Shown: one piece after another, positions 1 through 7,566 of the stretch
Layout: every line of letters starts with the position of its first letter
Position numbering within the stretch: the first letter of the stretch is position 1
DNA from: CAZJYI01 sp964550025
GTDB taxonomy: Bacteria > Verrucomicrobiota > Kiritimatiellia > UBA8416 > CAYOBW01
Direction: 5' to 3'
Assembly: GCA_964550025.1 (NCBI GenBank)
Contig: CAZJYI010000187.1
Coordinates: 1-19,667, forward strand
Length of the DNA stretch: 19,667 nt
The notes under the pieces: generated by a model
What the model saw: only the letters and a program-made list of their open reading frames with translations
Told to the model about the DNA's origin: nothing
The model's database searches: none
Position numbers and translations under genes: made by a program

Positions 1-181
1 CCGAATCCGTCGTGTTGTAGAGCTCTATCCAGTCGGAGGTGTCACCATCCTCGTCGCGGAGCCCATTGTCATTGACGGCCATGAACTCGTTGATGACAAC
101 ATCCGCGGCGGCGGCGGAGAGCGACAGCACCAGCGCCATCGCGCCGGCGGCTTCAAGGAGCCCTGTCGGTAACGTCTTCAT
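1..181 (-). CDS. Secreted lamin-tail-domain protein, N-terminal fragment
   Basis: Only the first 60 codons are in the window; the gene continues past the left edge. The start is an ATG at 181. The peptide opens MKTLPTGLLEAAGAMALVLS and runs into an Ala-rich stretch, a plausible signal peptide with cleavage near AAAA-D at about residue 26. The mature part begins DVVINEFMAVND, then a DEDGDTSDWIELYN stretch. This is the opening strand pattern of bacterial lamin tail domains (LTD), common at the N-terminus of large secreted or surface proteins in Verrucomicrobiota and Planctomycetota, often with CotH or calcium-binding modules further on. An inner ATG at codon 15 would also give a signal peptide; neither start has a strong Shine-Dalgarno. 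Function beyond secretion cannot be judged from this fragment. It is transcribed away from the 388-1149 gene. Confidence 0.8.
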   Translation of the reverse strand, partial: MKTLPTGLLEAAGAMALVLSLSAAAADVVINEFMAVNDNGLRDEDGDTSDWIELYNTTDS

Positions 182-265
182 CGTTGGGTAACGGCACACG
201 TCGAACGCCGGCCGGCGCCGCATTCAGCAGCGGCACCCGACCGATCACACATACACCCAATCACT

Positions 266-274
266 AGTATAGCA
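266..274 (-). promoter_or_regulatory. Extended -10 promoter for the lamin-tail gene
   Basis: Read on the minus strand, the site is TG-C-TATACT, an extended -10 element with a 5/6 match to TATAAT. A start of transcription near 259 would leave a leader of about 78 nt before the ATG at 181. No good -35 is seen 17 bp upstream, as is usual for extended -10 promoters. The leader contains a perfect 12-bp palindrome, CGCCGGCCGGCG, at 206-217. Inference from sequence only. Confidence 0.45.
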
Positions 275-353
275 GATTCGGCACCGGCGCGAACCCGATT
301 TCCTGTGACATTGTGCCCCTCGCGTGTCGCCACGCTAATCCTGATTGATACGC

Positions 354-381
354 AGGCTCACACCTTGTAAAGTGTGAGCCT
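354..381. repeat. Perfect 10-bp inverted repeat just before the 388 gene
   Basis: The arms AGGCTCACAC (354-363) and GTGTGAGCCT (372-381) pair perfectly around an 8-nt loop. The right arm ends 6 nt before the ATG at 388, so in RNA the hairpin would occupy the ribosome-binding region; as DNA it could be an operator. There is no T-tract, so it is not a classical terminator. No purine-rich Shine-Dalgarno is visible outside the stem. Confidence 0.6.
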
Positions 382-387
382 ATCGCT

Positions 388-1149
388 ATGCGTCACCAGC
401 TCTCAATCGTGCTCCTGCTACTGTTCTGCGTGGTCCGCGCCCGGGGTGGCACGCGCTCGGTTCACGTGTTCGTGGCGCTGGCCGACAACACGCATCAGCG
501 CATCGTGCCGGTCACGCCCGAACTGGGCAACGGTGACAAACCGGACAGCAACCTGTACTGGGGGGCGATGTACGGGGTGAAGACCTTCCTCCGTCGCAAA
601 GCGAACTGGAGGCTGGTGTCATGCACCAACCGACCCGGCCGGGCAGTGCTCGAGCGATGCGTGTTCCTCAACGAAACAGAGGGCATCCTGCTCGTTGCCG
701 ACGCGTACCGGGGGCGGGAGATCAGGCGGACGGTGAGGGATTTCCTGTATGCGGCAGCGGGGCACCCGGGTGGTACGGTCAGTATAGGCACCAGGCAGGC
801 GGGAACCTACGGCAGTGCGGAACTGGTGGTTTACGTCGGTCACAATGGTCTGATGGACTTCCACGTGCCGCCCGTGCCGCCCGGCAAGACCTCCACACGG
901 CCCGACGCCATCGTGTTGGCGTGCAACAGCAAGTCCTTCTTCGAGCCCCGCCTGCGGCGTGCCGGCGCCAACCCCGTCCTGCTGACCACCGGCCGCATGG
1001 CCCCGGAGGCATACACGCTGGAAGCCGCCCTCCGGGCATGGGCGGCGGAGAGACCGGCAAACGAGATACGCGAACAGGCCGCAAGGGCCTATCATACCTA
1101 CCAGAAATGCGGCATCACCGCCGCCCGCCGCCTGTTCTACGCGCCGTAG
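388..1149 (+). CDS. Secreted protein of unknown function with clan CD-like His/Cys motifs
   Basis: 253 residues. The N-terminus (MRHQLSIVLLLLFCVV, then RARGG) looks like a signal peptide, so the protein is probably exported. The body begins VHVFVALADN and contains NLYWGAMYGVKTF (about 55-67), LLVADAYRG (101-109), a hydrophobic strand ending in GHNG (VVYVGHNGLMDF, His152) and a second ending in ACNS (AIVLACNSKSFF, Cys179). I recall this pattern as a conserved hypothetical family in environmental bacteria but know no characterised member. A hydrophobic strand plus His-Gly-type motif, then a hydrophobic strand plus Ala-Cys, is the layout of clan CD cysteine peptidases (caspase, gingipain, CHAT), so a caspase-like fold is possible; this is inference, and peptidase activity is unproven. 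The TAG stop (1147-1149) lies inside the first base block of a REP-like repeat. The stem-loop at 354-381 may control translation. Confidence 0.75.
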   Translation: MRHQLSIVLLLLFCVVRARGGTRSVHVFVALADNTHQRIVPVTPELGNGDKPDSNLYWGAMYGVKTFLRRKANWRLVSCTNRPGRAVLERCVFLNETEGILLVADAYRGREIRRTVRDFLYAAAGHPGGTVSIGTRQAGTYGSAELVVYVGHNGLMDFHVPPVPPGKTSTRPDAIVLACNSKSFFEPRLRRAGANPVLLTTGRMAPEAYTLEAALRAWAAERPANEIREQAARAYHTYQKCGITAARRLFYAP

Positions 1150-1268
1150 CGTCCCGCTCCTGCGGGGTGAAACGTCCCACCGGCTTTCCCGCCGGCGGGG
1201 AGGCGGGGCGGGTGGGGCTGACCGGCGGGCGGGGAGGGGCCGGCAGGATGCCGGCCCAACTGGTCACC
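1146..1268 (+). repeat. 123-bp composite REP/BIME repeat, copy A (left of rayT)
   Basis: Begins GTAGCG, whose TAG is the stop codon of the preceding gene. It includes a first hairpin (CCCGC/GCGGG around 1153-1166), a CCGGCTTTCCCGCCGG-type hairpin (about 1178-1196) and a hairpin GGGCCGGCA-gga-TGCCGGCCC at 1237-1257. Copy B at 2179-2301 has the same length and, by hand alignment, about 14 mismatches; the last 43 bases are identical. The two copies lie in direct orientation around the transposase gene, 1033 bp apart. Confidence 0.9.
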
Positions 1269-1287
1269 GGCTAAAAGCCGGCGCTAC
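1267..1287 (-). repeat. REP unit, inverted orientation
   Basis: On the minus strand this reads GTAGCG followed by a CCGGCT/AGCCGG hairpin with an A/T-only loop (forward arms 1267-1272 and 1276-1281). It faces the forward unit that opens copy A, making a BIME-like inverted pair. Confidence 0.75.
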
Positions 1288-1504
1288 TGACGACACCCCG
1301 CCGGCGTTCCCCGCCGGAGATCGGCACAAAGCGGATGCGGACGGAAGTAGCGCCGGCTTTCCAGCCGGTGAAACGTCCCGCCGGCTTTCCCGCCGGCGGG
1401 AATCACGGCCAACGGCACACGAACTTTTTCCAAGAAAATTCCGGAATGGCATTCCGCCCGGGCCTTCTATGTAGTGAAACCACACATAGTAGGAGGCGCA
1501 GAAC
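1288..1504. repeat. REP-rich leader region of rayT
   Basis: No gene. Contains a CCCCGCCGG...CCGCCGG pair (1296-1317), a forward REP unit GTAG-CG-CCGGCT-TTCC-AGCCGG (1347-1368), and a perfect 8-bp hairpin CCCGCCGG/CCGGCGGG (1377-1384/1393-1400). These are followed by a 15-bp near-palindrome CGGAATG-g-CATTCCG (1442-1456). A stem CTATGT(a)GTG/CAC-ACATAG (1467-1489) ends two bases before the Shine-Dalgarno AGGAGG (1491-1496). The last two elements differ from the REP units and could be regulatory sites for rayT. Confidence 0.7.
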
Positions 1505-2182
1505 ATGATAGCCGCGCAAGAGTTCAGACCATTCAATCCGCACGCACGCGTCCACATCTACCGTCGCAACCTGCCCCACTGGCGCCAGGAGGGATGTACG
1601 TACTTTGTGACCTTTGGGCAGACAGACGCCATCCCGCGATCAGTACTTGCCGAATGGCGCGCCAGGCGTGAAACCTGGCTAAGACAACACGGGATTGACT
1701 GCCCGCTCCCATACGAGGAATGGCAGACAGCCTACCAGCGCATTCCTGAACGGGAACGTCGGACCTTCCAGCGTGGACAGAGACGGCAACTGTTCGTCGA
1801 ATTGGACAGATGTCACGGAGGCTGTCTGCTGCGGGAGCCGGCAGCACGCGTAGTCGTCGAAAGAGCGATGCACTTTTTCCACGGCAAACGCTGTTGGGTA
1901 CGTGACTTCGCTATCATGCCGAACCACGTGCACTGGCTGATCACGCCCTTCCCCGACAACGAACTCGAAGACATTCTCGGCTCTGTCAAGGGGTTCACCT
2001 CGTCTCAATTGACGAAGCACGGACTGAAACAGCCGGGACGCTTCTGGCGCAAAGAGAACTACGATCACATCGTGAGAGAGACGAGGGAACTACGGGCCAT
2101 TCGAGATTACATTGCGCACAACGCAGTCAAGGCGCGCTGTCGAATGACGGAATACACCCACTACCGGGCAGACTGGATGTAG
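1505..2182 (+). CDS. rayT: REP-associated tyrosine transposase (RAYT, IS200/Y1 family)
   Basis: 225 residues. RAYTs are single-copy HUH-fold nucleases related to IS200/IS605 TnpA that bind and cut single-stranded REP hairpins; they are thought to spread REP/BIME sequences. The HUH metal-binding motif is MPNHVHWL (His141, His143). The likely nucleophile is Tyr186 in RKENYDHIV, followed by the helix ELRAIRDYIAHNAVKA, a family signature. The length is typical for a group with an N-terminal extension. AGGAGG lies 8 nt before the ATG. No IS200-type left and right ends or accessory tnpB are present; instead the gene sits among GTAG-hairpin units on both sides, including a 123-bp direct repeat. The TAG stop is the first TAG of repeat copy B. 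All key residues are intact, so it is probably active or recently active. Confidence 0.93.
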   Translation: MIAAQEFRPFNPHARVHIYRRNLPHWRQEGCTYFVTFGQTDAIPRSVLAEWRARRETWLRQHGIDCPLPYEEWQTAYQRIPERERRTFQRGQRRQLFVELDRCHGGCLLREPAARVVVERAMHFFHGKRCWVRDFAIMPNHVHWLITPFPDNELEDILGSVKGFTSSQLTKHGLKQPGRFWRKENYDHIVRETRELRAIRDYIAHNAVKARCRMTEYTHYRADWM

Positions 2183-2301
2183 CGCCCTGCTCCCGCGGGG
2201 TGACGCGTCCCGTCGGCTTTCCTGCCGGCGAGGGGTCGGGGCGGGTGAGGTTGACCGACGGGCGGGGAGGGGCCGGCAGGATGCCGGCCCAACTGGTCAC
2301 C
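2179..2301 (+). repeat. 123-bp composite REP/BIME repeat, copy B (right of rayT)
   Basis: Direct copy of 1146-1268, about 89 percent identical by eye. Its GTAG opening supplies the TAG stop of rayT. The 3' 43 bases (2259-2301), including the GGCCGGCA-gga-TGCCGGCC hairpin, are identical to copy A. Confidence 0.9.
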
Positions 2302-2446
2302 CCGCGGGAGCGGGGCGGTACTGGCGCGCGTCCCAACGGCTTGCCGGCCGGTGACCGGTAGCGCCGGCTTTCCAGCCGGTGAACAGTAGCGCCGGCTTTC
2401 CAGCCGGCGGAGGCATAACCGGCGGGCGATGCCGTCCCGCCGGCGT
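2300..2446. repeat. REP cluster between rayT and the phosphoesterase gene
   Basis: No gene. Holds an inverted unit with a variant GTAC foot (2300-2321, minus strand) and two identical forward units GTAG-CG-CCGGCT-TTCC-AGCCGG at 2358-2379 and 2386-2407, 28 bp apart. More CCGGC-rich sequence runs up to the end of the minus-strand gene. The cluster separates two convergent genes and could also help end transcription. Confidence 0.8.
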
Positions 2447-5400
2447 TCAACGGGCGGAGTGCGGCGGCAGGAGCACGAGCCGGAAATACAGCGTTTCCTG
2501 TAGATACGCGCTCAGCGGGACGGAGTCGCGGTCGGTGTGGACCGGTGTTTCGCCGGCACGGCCTTCCGTCGTGCTCACCGGCGTGGGGCGAAAGCCGGCC
2601 AGCGGCTGCCAGGCTGCCAGGTCGGTGGAATGCTGCACCTCGTAGTGCACACCCGCCACATCAATGACGCCGGGGTATGCGAGCGTGAGGAACAGGTCCC
2701 CCGCACCCTCGCCATCGTACCGGACGATACTCAGTTGCGGCAGGCGGTTGCGCGAATCGCTCCGCGGGTCAGCCGTCAACGCGTATTCCAGGATATTCAC
2801 GATCCCGTCCCCGTCCGGATCCGCTTCATCACCGGAAACGCCCGGGTCGGCGAGCTCCGCCACGGAGAAATGGCGCGTGCGCCAGGCTTCATAGCTCTCG
2901 AACACACGTACGGCCGCCTGGGCCTGCAGTGGCGCCCCCATCCCGTTTGTTGAGACCAGTGTGTAGGTCTCGTTCGTGGACGGCCGGACGTCAACAGTCC
3001 CGATGCCATTGTACGAATTGGACGCAACGCTGCCGATGGGGACAATGCTCAACCCGGCGCTTCCCTCCACGTCCCACGACAGGCGGACCATGCTGTTGGA
3101 GGCGACATACACGGGCGCGGCCCTGAACGCATGAATGGCGTGCGTTCCACCGGGCCCGGGAACCTGGTTCGTCATGCGCAGTGAAGCGCCGCGCTCCGGG
3201 TCCCGGAGCGTTACCGTGTAGACACCGCCGGTGAACACGTGAGGACGGAACCGCGTCCCCTGGGTCCGCAAGGTGTAGAGAATATCGCCGTCAGTCTCGT
3301 TGACCACCTGCACGACACCATTGGTGATGCTGCCGTCACCTACCACGGGCAGGAAGGCGTACGGGGTCCGCGCATAGTTATCTGTCTGCCGGATGGTGAG
3401 CGGCCAGTCCGGGTACTGCGCCCCGGTGTGCGGATAGCGCGGGTCCGCGTGGCGCGGCCAGCACTCCATGCCGATCGTGCGCCGCTCCCGGCGAAATCGC
3501 ACGATGCCGTACCCCGGGGCGCGGTCATGAATGCGGTCAGGCGCGAAACCCGAACTGGTCACACCGTTGTAATACAGAGCCGGGTTGGCCACGGCGTGGA
3601 ATGTCAGGTAGTTGCCGTATCCGTCCTGGTAACGGCCGAGATAGGGGCTGACCGTGCTGGTGGTACCTTTTGCGGGGTGCGCCGGGTCCCACACGCGGGG
3701 AAAGGCATTTATCACGGACGGCACGCAGAAATGGTAACCGGCGTCTTCGTGCGCATCGATCCCGTGATGCACCACCGTTGCCAGGTGCTGATCGCCACCG
3801 ATCATCATCACGTAGCCCCGGCGAATCGCATCCACCGCCCGGTCGCGCGCAACGGGCGGCCAACCGTTCGAGTCTTTGTCGGCCGTACGGTAGTTCAGGT
3901 TCTCGCTCGCGTGCGTGGTTGTCATGGCAAACACCGTCTGCGAGAGCACGGCCTTCATGATCTCGTTGGTCCAATCCTGCGTCCACTCCCGCAGGAATGC
4001 GAGTTGGCGATCACCCAGCATCACATCGTCGCCGGGAACCCCGTTGGTTCCCTCGAACGACGTCGACCCGATCTTGAACTTGCGGTCCTCGATCACGGCA
4101 AGCCCCAGCCAGCCGAGCTTCACGTTCGTGTAGTAGACGCCGATCCCCTGCTCCACCGGGGTGGGATCGCAGGGGTCGGGCAGGTTTGCCGTCTGCGTCT
4201 TTTCCACCATCTTGACGAACCAAGCGGGTCGCGTGTAGCCCCCGTTCTGCTGCTTCGACGCCGGGCGCCCTCCCTGCCCCCACAGGTTCCCCTGGTAGAC
4301 ATCGTGGTCGTCGGGGATGGCAATGCACGGGATGTCCCTCGTCAGCTCGCGGTAGGCCCAGCACCAGAGATACCACTTGTAGAGGTAATCCAGCTTCAGG
4401 TTGGTCGTGTCCGTCGGCGTCGGGCTGCCGCCTTCGTAGACCTGGTCACCGCTGAAGAAGAGGATGTCCGGCTCGTGCAGCGCCACGTGTTCGCACATGT
4501 CGAGGTGCGGAAATGCTATGAACTCCGGCGTCCAGTCGACCGGCGCCGAGCCGGGGTTGCTGACACCTTTGAACGCGTTGGCGATATTAAGATTGCCCGT
4601 AAAGCCGGCCACGACGATCTCGTTCTTGCCCGCGGGGTCCGCGGCAACAGTCCCCGACCAATACTGCACATTCGTCGTCCCGTCGCGCCCGACAACACCC
4701 GCCACGAGACGGTAGGAAGTTGCCACGGCGTCACTCCAGTTCGTGACGCGAAACAGCGCCACGTAGGCATCGTCCTCCACGGGGCTGACGGCCACCGTAT
4801 CCCAGGCGGCGTTCGCGTTGACCTGCAGCGCGACCGTGGAGATTTCCTGTCCCGCGGCAACGGGCTGAAGCTGCGCGGTCATCTTGAGCGTACCTTCGCT
4901 CAGTGTGTGCTGCGCACTGAGAATGGGGCCGACGGCTCGCCCCGGATGGACGCCGAGCTTGCCCCCCTCGGCATGGAGCCGCTGCAACCAGAACGCGGCG
5001 TTACCACTGGAGCCCTTGTGCGAAACCAACGCGATGTTGCCGATCAGGCGCGCCGGTTCGACGTCCTCGAGTGTCGCCTGCCCCAGCAGGCTACCGTCCG
5101 AGACCTTGCGCACTGCCAGGGCAAGATCGTAGTAGACACCATCAAATGTAGCGTCGATCGTGATGTCCGCATCGCCCTGCCAGGACGCGTTCGTCCCATC
5201 AAAGGCCAACGTCGGATAGCCGTCGGATGTCATGTCGCGGAACACCGCCCGCGACCAGCCGCTGACTCCGGCCAGGATGCCGCCGTCCCGCCCCTCCTGG
5301 TGGAAGATCAGGCAGGCGCCGCGCGGACCCAGGCGGGGCCCTCCCCCGATCAACAGGCCGGCAAAACTGTACTCGTCGGCCGAACCGGCATTCACTCCCG

Positions 5401-7273
5401 CGCGAACACGCACGCTGAAGTCCTGCGGGCGCTCTTCCAGCCGCGCGGTCGTCAAGTGCGCGGTGCGCATGGGCAGGTTCTGCTTCACGCACTCCAACCG
5501 TCCGCTCTGCACCTGCCAGTCCTGCAACCGGTTGGCCCAGAAGCCGGGACCGGCCCAACGTCGGTCAAAGGCGTTCGTCCAGGCCGAACGGAACTCCGCC
5601 GGCGCCGCGGGCGAAGAGAACACCGACAGGTGGACGCCGTCCACCGACAGGTACTTGCCGGCGCCGCTGTCGGGCCCCGTGAACAGCACTCCCAGCCGCT
5701 TCCCCGCATGCGCGTCCAGCGCGCCGTGACCGGTGAGAAGCTGGAAGTGCTGCCAGTTCTCCGGCTCGGCCGGATCGAACGCGAAGGCGCCCGACACGGC
5801 CGTCGTCCGCGCACCCCCACCATCCTCTACGAAGAGCTGCGCCGTGACGGAAGCCGGAACGCCGGAAAAGCTGCTCGCGTCGAAACGCAGACTGAAAGCC
5901 TCACCGCCCGACACGACGTGCCGCGTCAACTGGTGGATCGAGGCGCTGTCCTCCAGGCTCAACCGCCAACGGCCATTGCCCGCGAACGTCCGGCCGGCGA
6001 GCACCTGCCCACCCGTCCCTGCCCACCCGAGCACACCGCCTCCGGCGATGGAGTCGCCCGAAACGCCGCTGTTGATCTCGCCGCCCGGATTGACGACGAG
6101 GCCGCCTCGACCGGCCGGGAGCTCGAGCAACACGCGCAGTTGGTCGACACGCCCTCCCGTCCCCGCGAAAAGCCGTACGTTGATGGTGCGCCGGTCGGCA
6201 CTAACCGTCACCAAGTCGGTCGGTTCGCTGACCGAGCCGCGGGAAATCGTCGTTCCGCCCTCCGACGGATAGGTCATCGCGGCATTACCAAGAAGCGCAT
6301 CCGACGCGTTCAGTTTCGCATCGGTATGGATCAAGGCAACGATGGGGAAAGAGAAGGTGTGCGTTCCCACGGCCTCTCCCGCCGCTACGGGATCGAAATG
6401 CAACAGGTAGCTCGCCACGGCGGTGCCGGTCGTGAGCGCATGCGACCCCGGCGTTGCGTCGGGGCCGTAGCTCACGCCCCCCGACACGAGCTGGTCCACG
6501 ATGATGTTCGTCTCCAGCACGAGCACTTTCTCAGGGACGAGGTAGATGGCCGTGTCGTGTTCCGACCCGTCGCCGGTCAGGTCGTTGGACGGCGCAAGGC
6601 GCAGCGCGTAGTCCAGCGCAAAGCCGTCCGAACCGGCGTTGCCACGCGGGCCAACCGCAACGTAAATCGTCTCGTTGGACTGCAACGCGCCAATCTCACC
6701 GTCGAAAGCCGTGGCCGCCGGGCCTCGGTAGTCGTCGACGCCCACTCCGGAGACCTCGCTGTCCCCCGTGAACACACGCGCGTCAATGCCGCTGTTGCCC
6801 GTGCCGCCCCGAGAGAGCATGCTGTCGGTAATGTGGTAATCACCGGAACGGGGCACGGCAAAACCGGCGATGGCATAGCGATCCCGGGCGTTGCCCACGC
6901 CGCCATCCTGGGCCGAACCCAGACCGGGATGGCCGCCCTCGGGAGCGCAGCGGAGGTAGCCCGCCGGCTGGTTGTTGCCGTTGGTCGTGTCCCCGTCGGG
7001 CGTCCACACCGAGCCGTTCCACACCAGCGGAGCGTACTGTGACGCTGTGCCGAGCGGGTTCGATGCCCCGTCGCCCGACGCGCCGCCGGCAAGCCAGCCT
7101 GTCGGGGCGTTCCACAGGTACGACCAACCCGCCTTTGGCGTCGTTCCCTGGAAATCGGCACGGTAGCCGGCCACCACCTCGCCGGATTCGGAGTAGGGCA
7201 CGACGTCGGCAAGGAGCGGAGCGGCGCGAAAAAGTAGTCCGAGAGCGACACTGAAACGAAGAACGCTCGCCAA
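2447..7273 (-). CDS. Giant secreted PhoD-like metallophosphoesterase
   Basis: 1608 residues from a TTG at 7273, chosen because the signal peptide (ASVLRFSVALGLLF, then APLLA-DV) starts there. The frame stays open to a TTG at 7414, but that extension translates a dispersed intergenic repeat (QPTTNAQRPT) and has no good ribosome-binding site. The N-terminal 550 residues look like beta-rich adhesion or carbohydrate-binding modules. A lectin-like segment follows at about 550-800, with a short Ig-like linker. The catalytic part resembles PhoD phosphatase/phosphodiesterases: LFFSGDQVYEGG near 941, PDDHDVYQGN near 985, MIGGDQHLATVVHHG near 1154, all metal-ligand motifs. The C-terminus has DEADPDGDGIVNILEYAL near 1481, a Ca-binding-like tail typical of secreted PVC proteins. 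Likely role: releasing phosphate from external phosphodiesters; the substrate is unknown. Ordinary PhoD is about 500-600 residues, so this is unusually large. Confidence 0.85.
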   Translation of the reverse strand: MASVLRFSVALGLLFRAAPLLADVVPYSESGEVVAGYRADFQGTTPKAGWSYLWNAPTGWLAGGASGDGASNPLGTASQYAPLVWNGSVWTPDGDTTNGNNQPAGYLRCAPEGGHPGLGSAQDGGVGNARDRYAIAGFAVPRSGDYHITDSMLSRGGTGNSGIDARVFTGDSEVSGVGVDDYRGPAATAFDGEIGALQSNETIYVAVGPRGNAGSDGFALDYALRLAPSNDLTGDGSEHDTAIYLVPEKVLVLETNIIVDQLVSGGVSYGPDATPGSHALTTGTAVASYLLHFDPVAAGEAVGTHTFSFPIVALIHTDAKLNASDALLGNAAMTYPSEGGTTISRGSVSEPTDLVTVSADRRTINVRLFAGTGGRVDQLRVLLELPAGRGGLVVNPGGEINSGVSGDSIAGGGVLGWAGTGGQVLAGRTFAGNGRWRLSLEDSASIHQLTRHVVSGGEAFSLRFDASSFSGVPASVTAQLFVEDGGGARTTAVSGAFAFDPAEPENWQHFQLLTGHGALDAHAGKRLGVLFTGPDSGAGKYLSVDGVHLSVFSSPAAPAEFRSAWTNAFDRRWAGPGFWANRLQDWQVQSGRLECVKQNLPMRTAHLTTARLEERPQDFSVRVRAGVNAGSADEYSFAGLLIGGGPRLGPRGACLIFHQEGRDGGILAGVSGWSRAVFRDMTSDGYPTLAFDGTNASWQGDADITIDATFDGVYYDLALAVRKVSDGSLLGQATLEDVEPARLIGNIALVSHKGSSGNAAFWLQRLHAEGGKLGVHPGRAVGPILSAQHTLSEGTLKMTAQLQPVAAGQEISTVALQVNANAAWDTVAVSPVEDDAYVALFRVTNWSDAVATSYRLVAGVVGRDGTTNVQYWSGTVAADPAGKNEIVVAGFTGNLNIANAFKGVSNPGSAPVDWTPEFIAFPHLDMCEHVALHEPDILFFSGDQVYEGGSPTPTDTTNLKLDYLYKWYLWCWAYRELTRDIPCIAIPDDHDVYQGNLWGQGGRPASKQQNGGYTRPAWFVKMVEKTQTANLPDPCDPTPVEQGIGVYYTNVKLGWLGLAVIEDRKFKIGSTSFEGTNGVPGDDVMLGDRQLAFLREWTQDWTNEIMKAVLSQTVFAMTTTHASENLNYRTADKDSNGWPPVARDRAVDAIRRGYVMMIGGDQHLATVVHHGIDAHEDAGYHFCVPSVINAFPRVWDPAHPAKGTTSTVSPYLGRYQDGYGNYLTFHAVANPALYYNGVTSSGFAPDRIHDRAPGYGIVRFRRERRTIGMECWPRHADPRYPHTGAQYPDWPLTIRQTDNYARTPYAFLPVVGDGSITNGVVQVVNETDGDILYTLRTQGTRFRPHVFTGGVYTVTLRDPERGASLRMTNQVPGPGGTHAIHAFRAAPVYVASNSMVRLSWDVEGSAGLSIVPIGSVASNSYNGIGTVDVRPSTNETYTLVSTNGMGAPLQAQAAVRVFESYEAWRTRHFSVAELADPGVSGDEADPDGDGIVNILEYALTADPRSDSRNRLPQLSIVRYDGEGAGDLFLTLAYPGVIDVAGVHYEVQHSTDLAAWQPLAGFRPTPVSTTEGRAGETPVHTDRDSVPLSAYLQETLYFRLVLLPPHSAR

Positions 7274-7322
7274 TCGAGGCGTCGGACGTTGAGCATTGGT
7301 TGTCGGCTGTTGGATGTTGAAT
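7274..7322. repeat. Word-like intergenic repeat
   Basis: On the minus strand the sequence is built from CAACATCCAACAG, CCGACAACCAATG and CTCAACGTCCGAC-like words. A related A/T-richer style of sequence occurs at 16216-16320. Such words recur between genes in many environmental PVC genomes. It lies at the 5' end of the phosphoesterase frame and argues against the longest possible start. Confidence 0.45.
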
Positions 7323-7553
7323 CTCCCAGGCAAACGGTCTTTCGTAGAGGAATCAGAACGCCGGCCCACTTGAACAGGAAGAAGGACGGCGCGTCGTCCA
7401 AAGCACAAGTGCAAAAGAAACCCTGTACCTCATCTCAACGGTCCAGCATATTGTCCGGCAAACGACCTTCATAAGCAAGATCTTAGCCATTTTCGCGTGT
7501 TTACGCTTGCTTCTGGAATCGGCACACCGCATAGTTCAGCGCTTTTTGCACAG

Positions 7554-7560
7554 AAGGAGA
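7554..7560 (+). promoter_or_regulatory. fusA: Shine-Dalgarno deciding the EF-G start
   Basis: AAGGAGA, 6 nt before the ATG at 7567. It decides against the in-frame upstream start at 7507, which would add 20 residues (RIVQRFLHRRRHA-like) absent from the family. Confidence 0.85.
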
Positions 7561-7566
7561 CACGCG

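Noticed and set aside
621..1274. 217-residue plus-strand frame overlapping the 388 gene
   Set aside because: Out-of-frame, Arg/Gly/Pro-rich, no signal or domain.
1505..2182. Full IS200/IS605 insertion sequence
   Set aside because: No tnpB and no IS ends; the flanks are REP-type units, so RAYT fits better.
3239..7042. 1267-residue plus-strand frame
   Set aside because: Arg/Val/His-rich antisense shadow of the PhoD-like gene, an effect of high GC at third positions.
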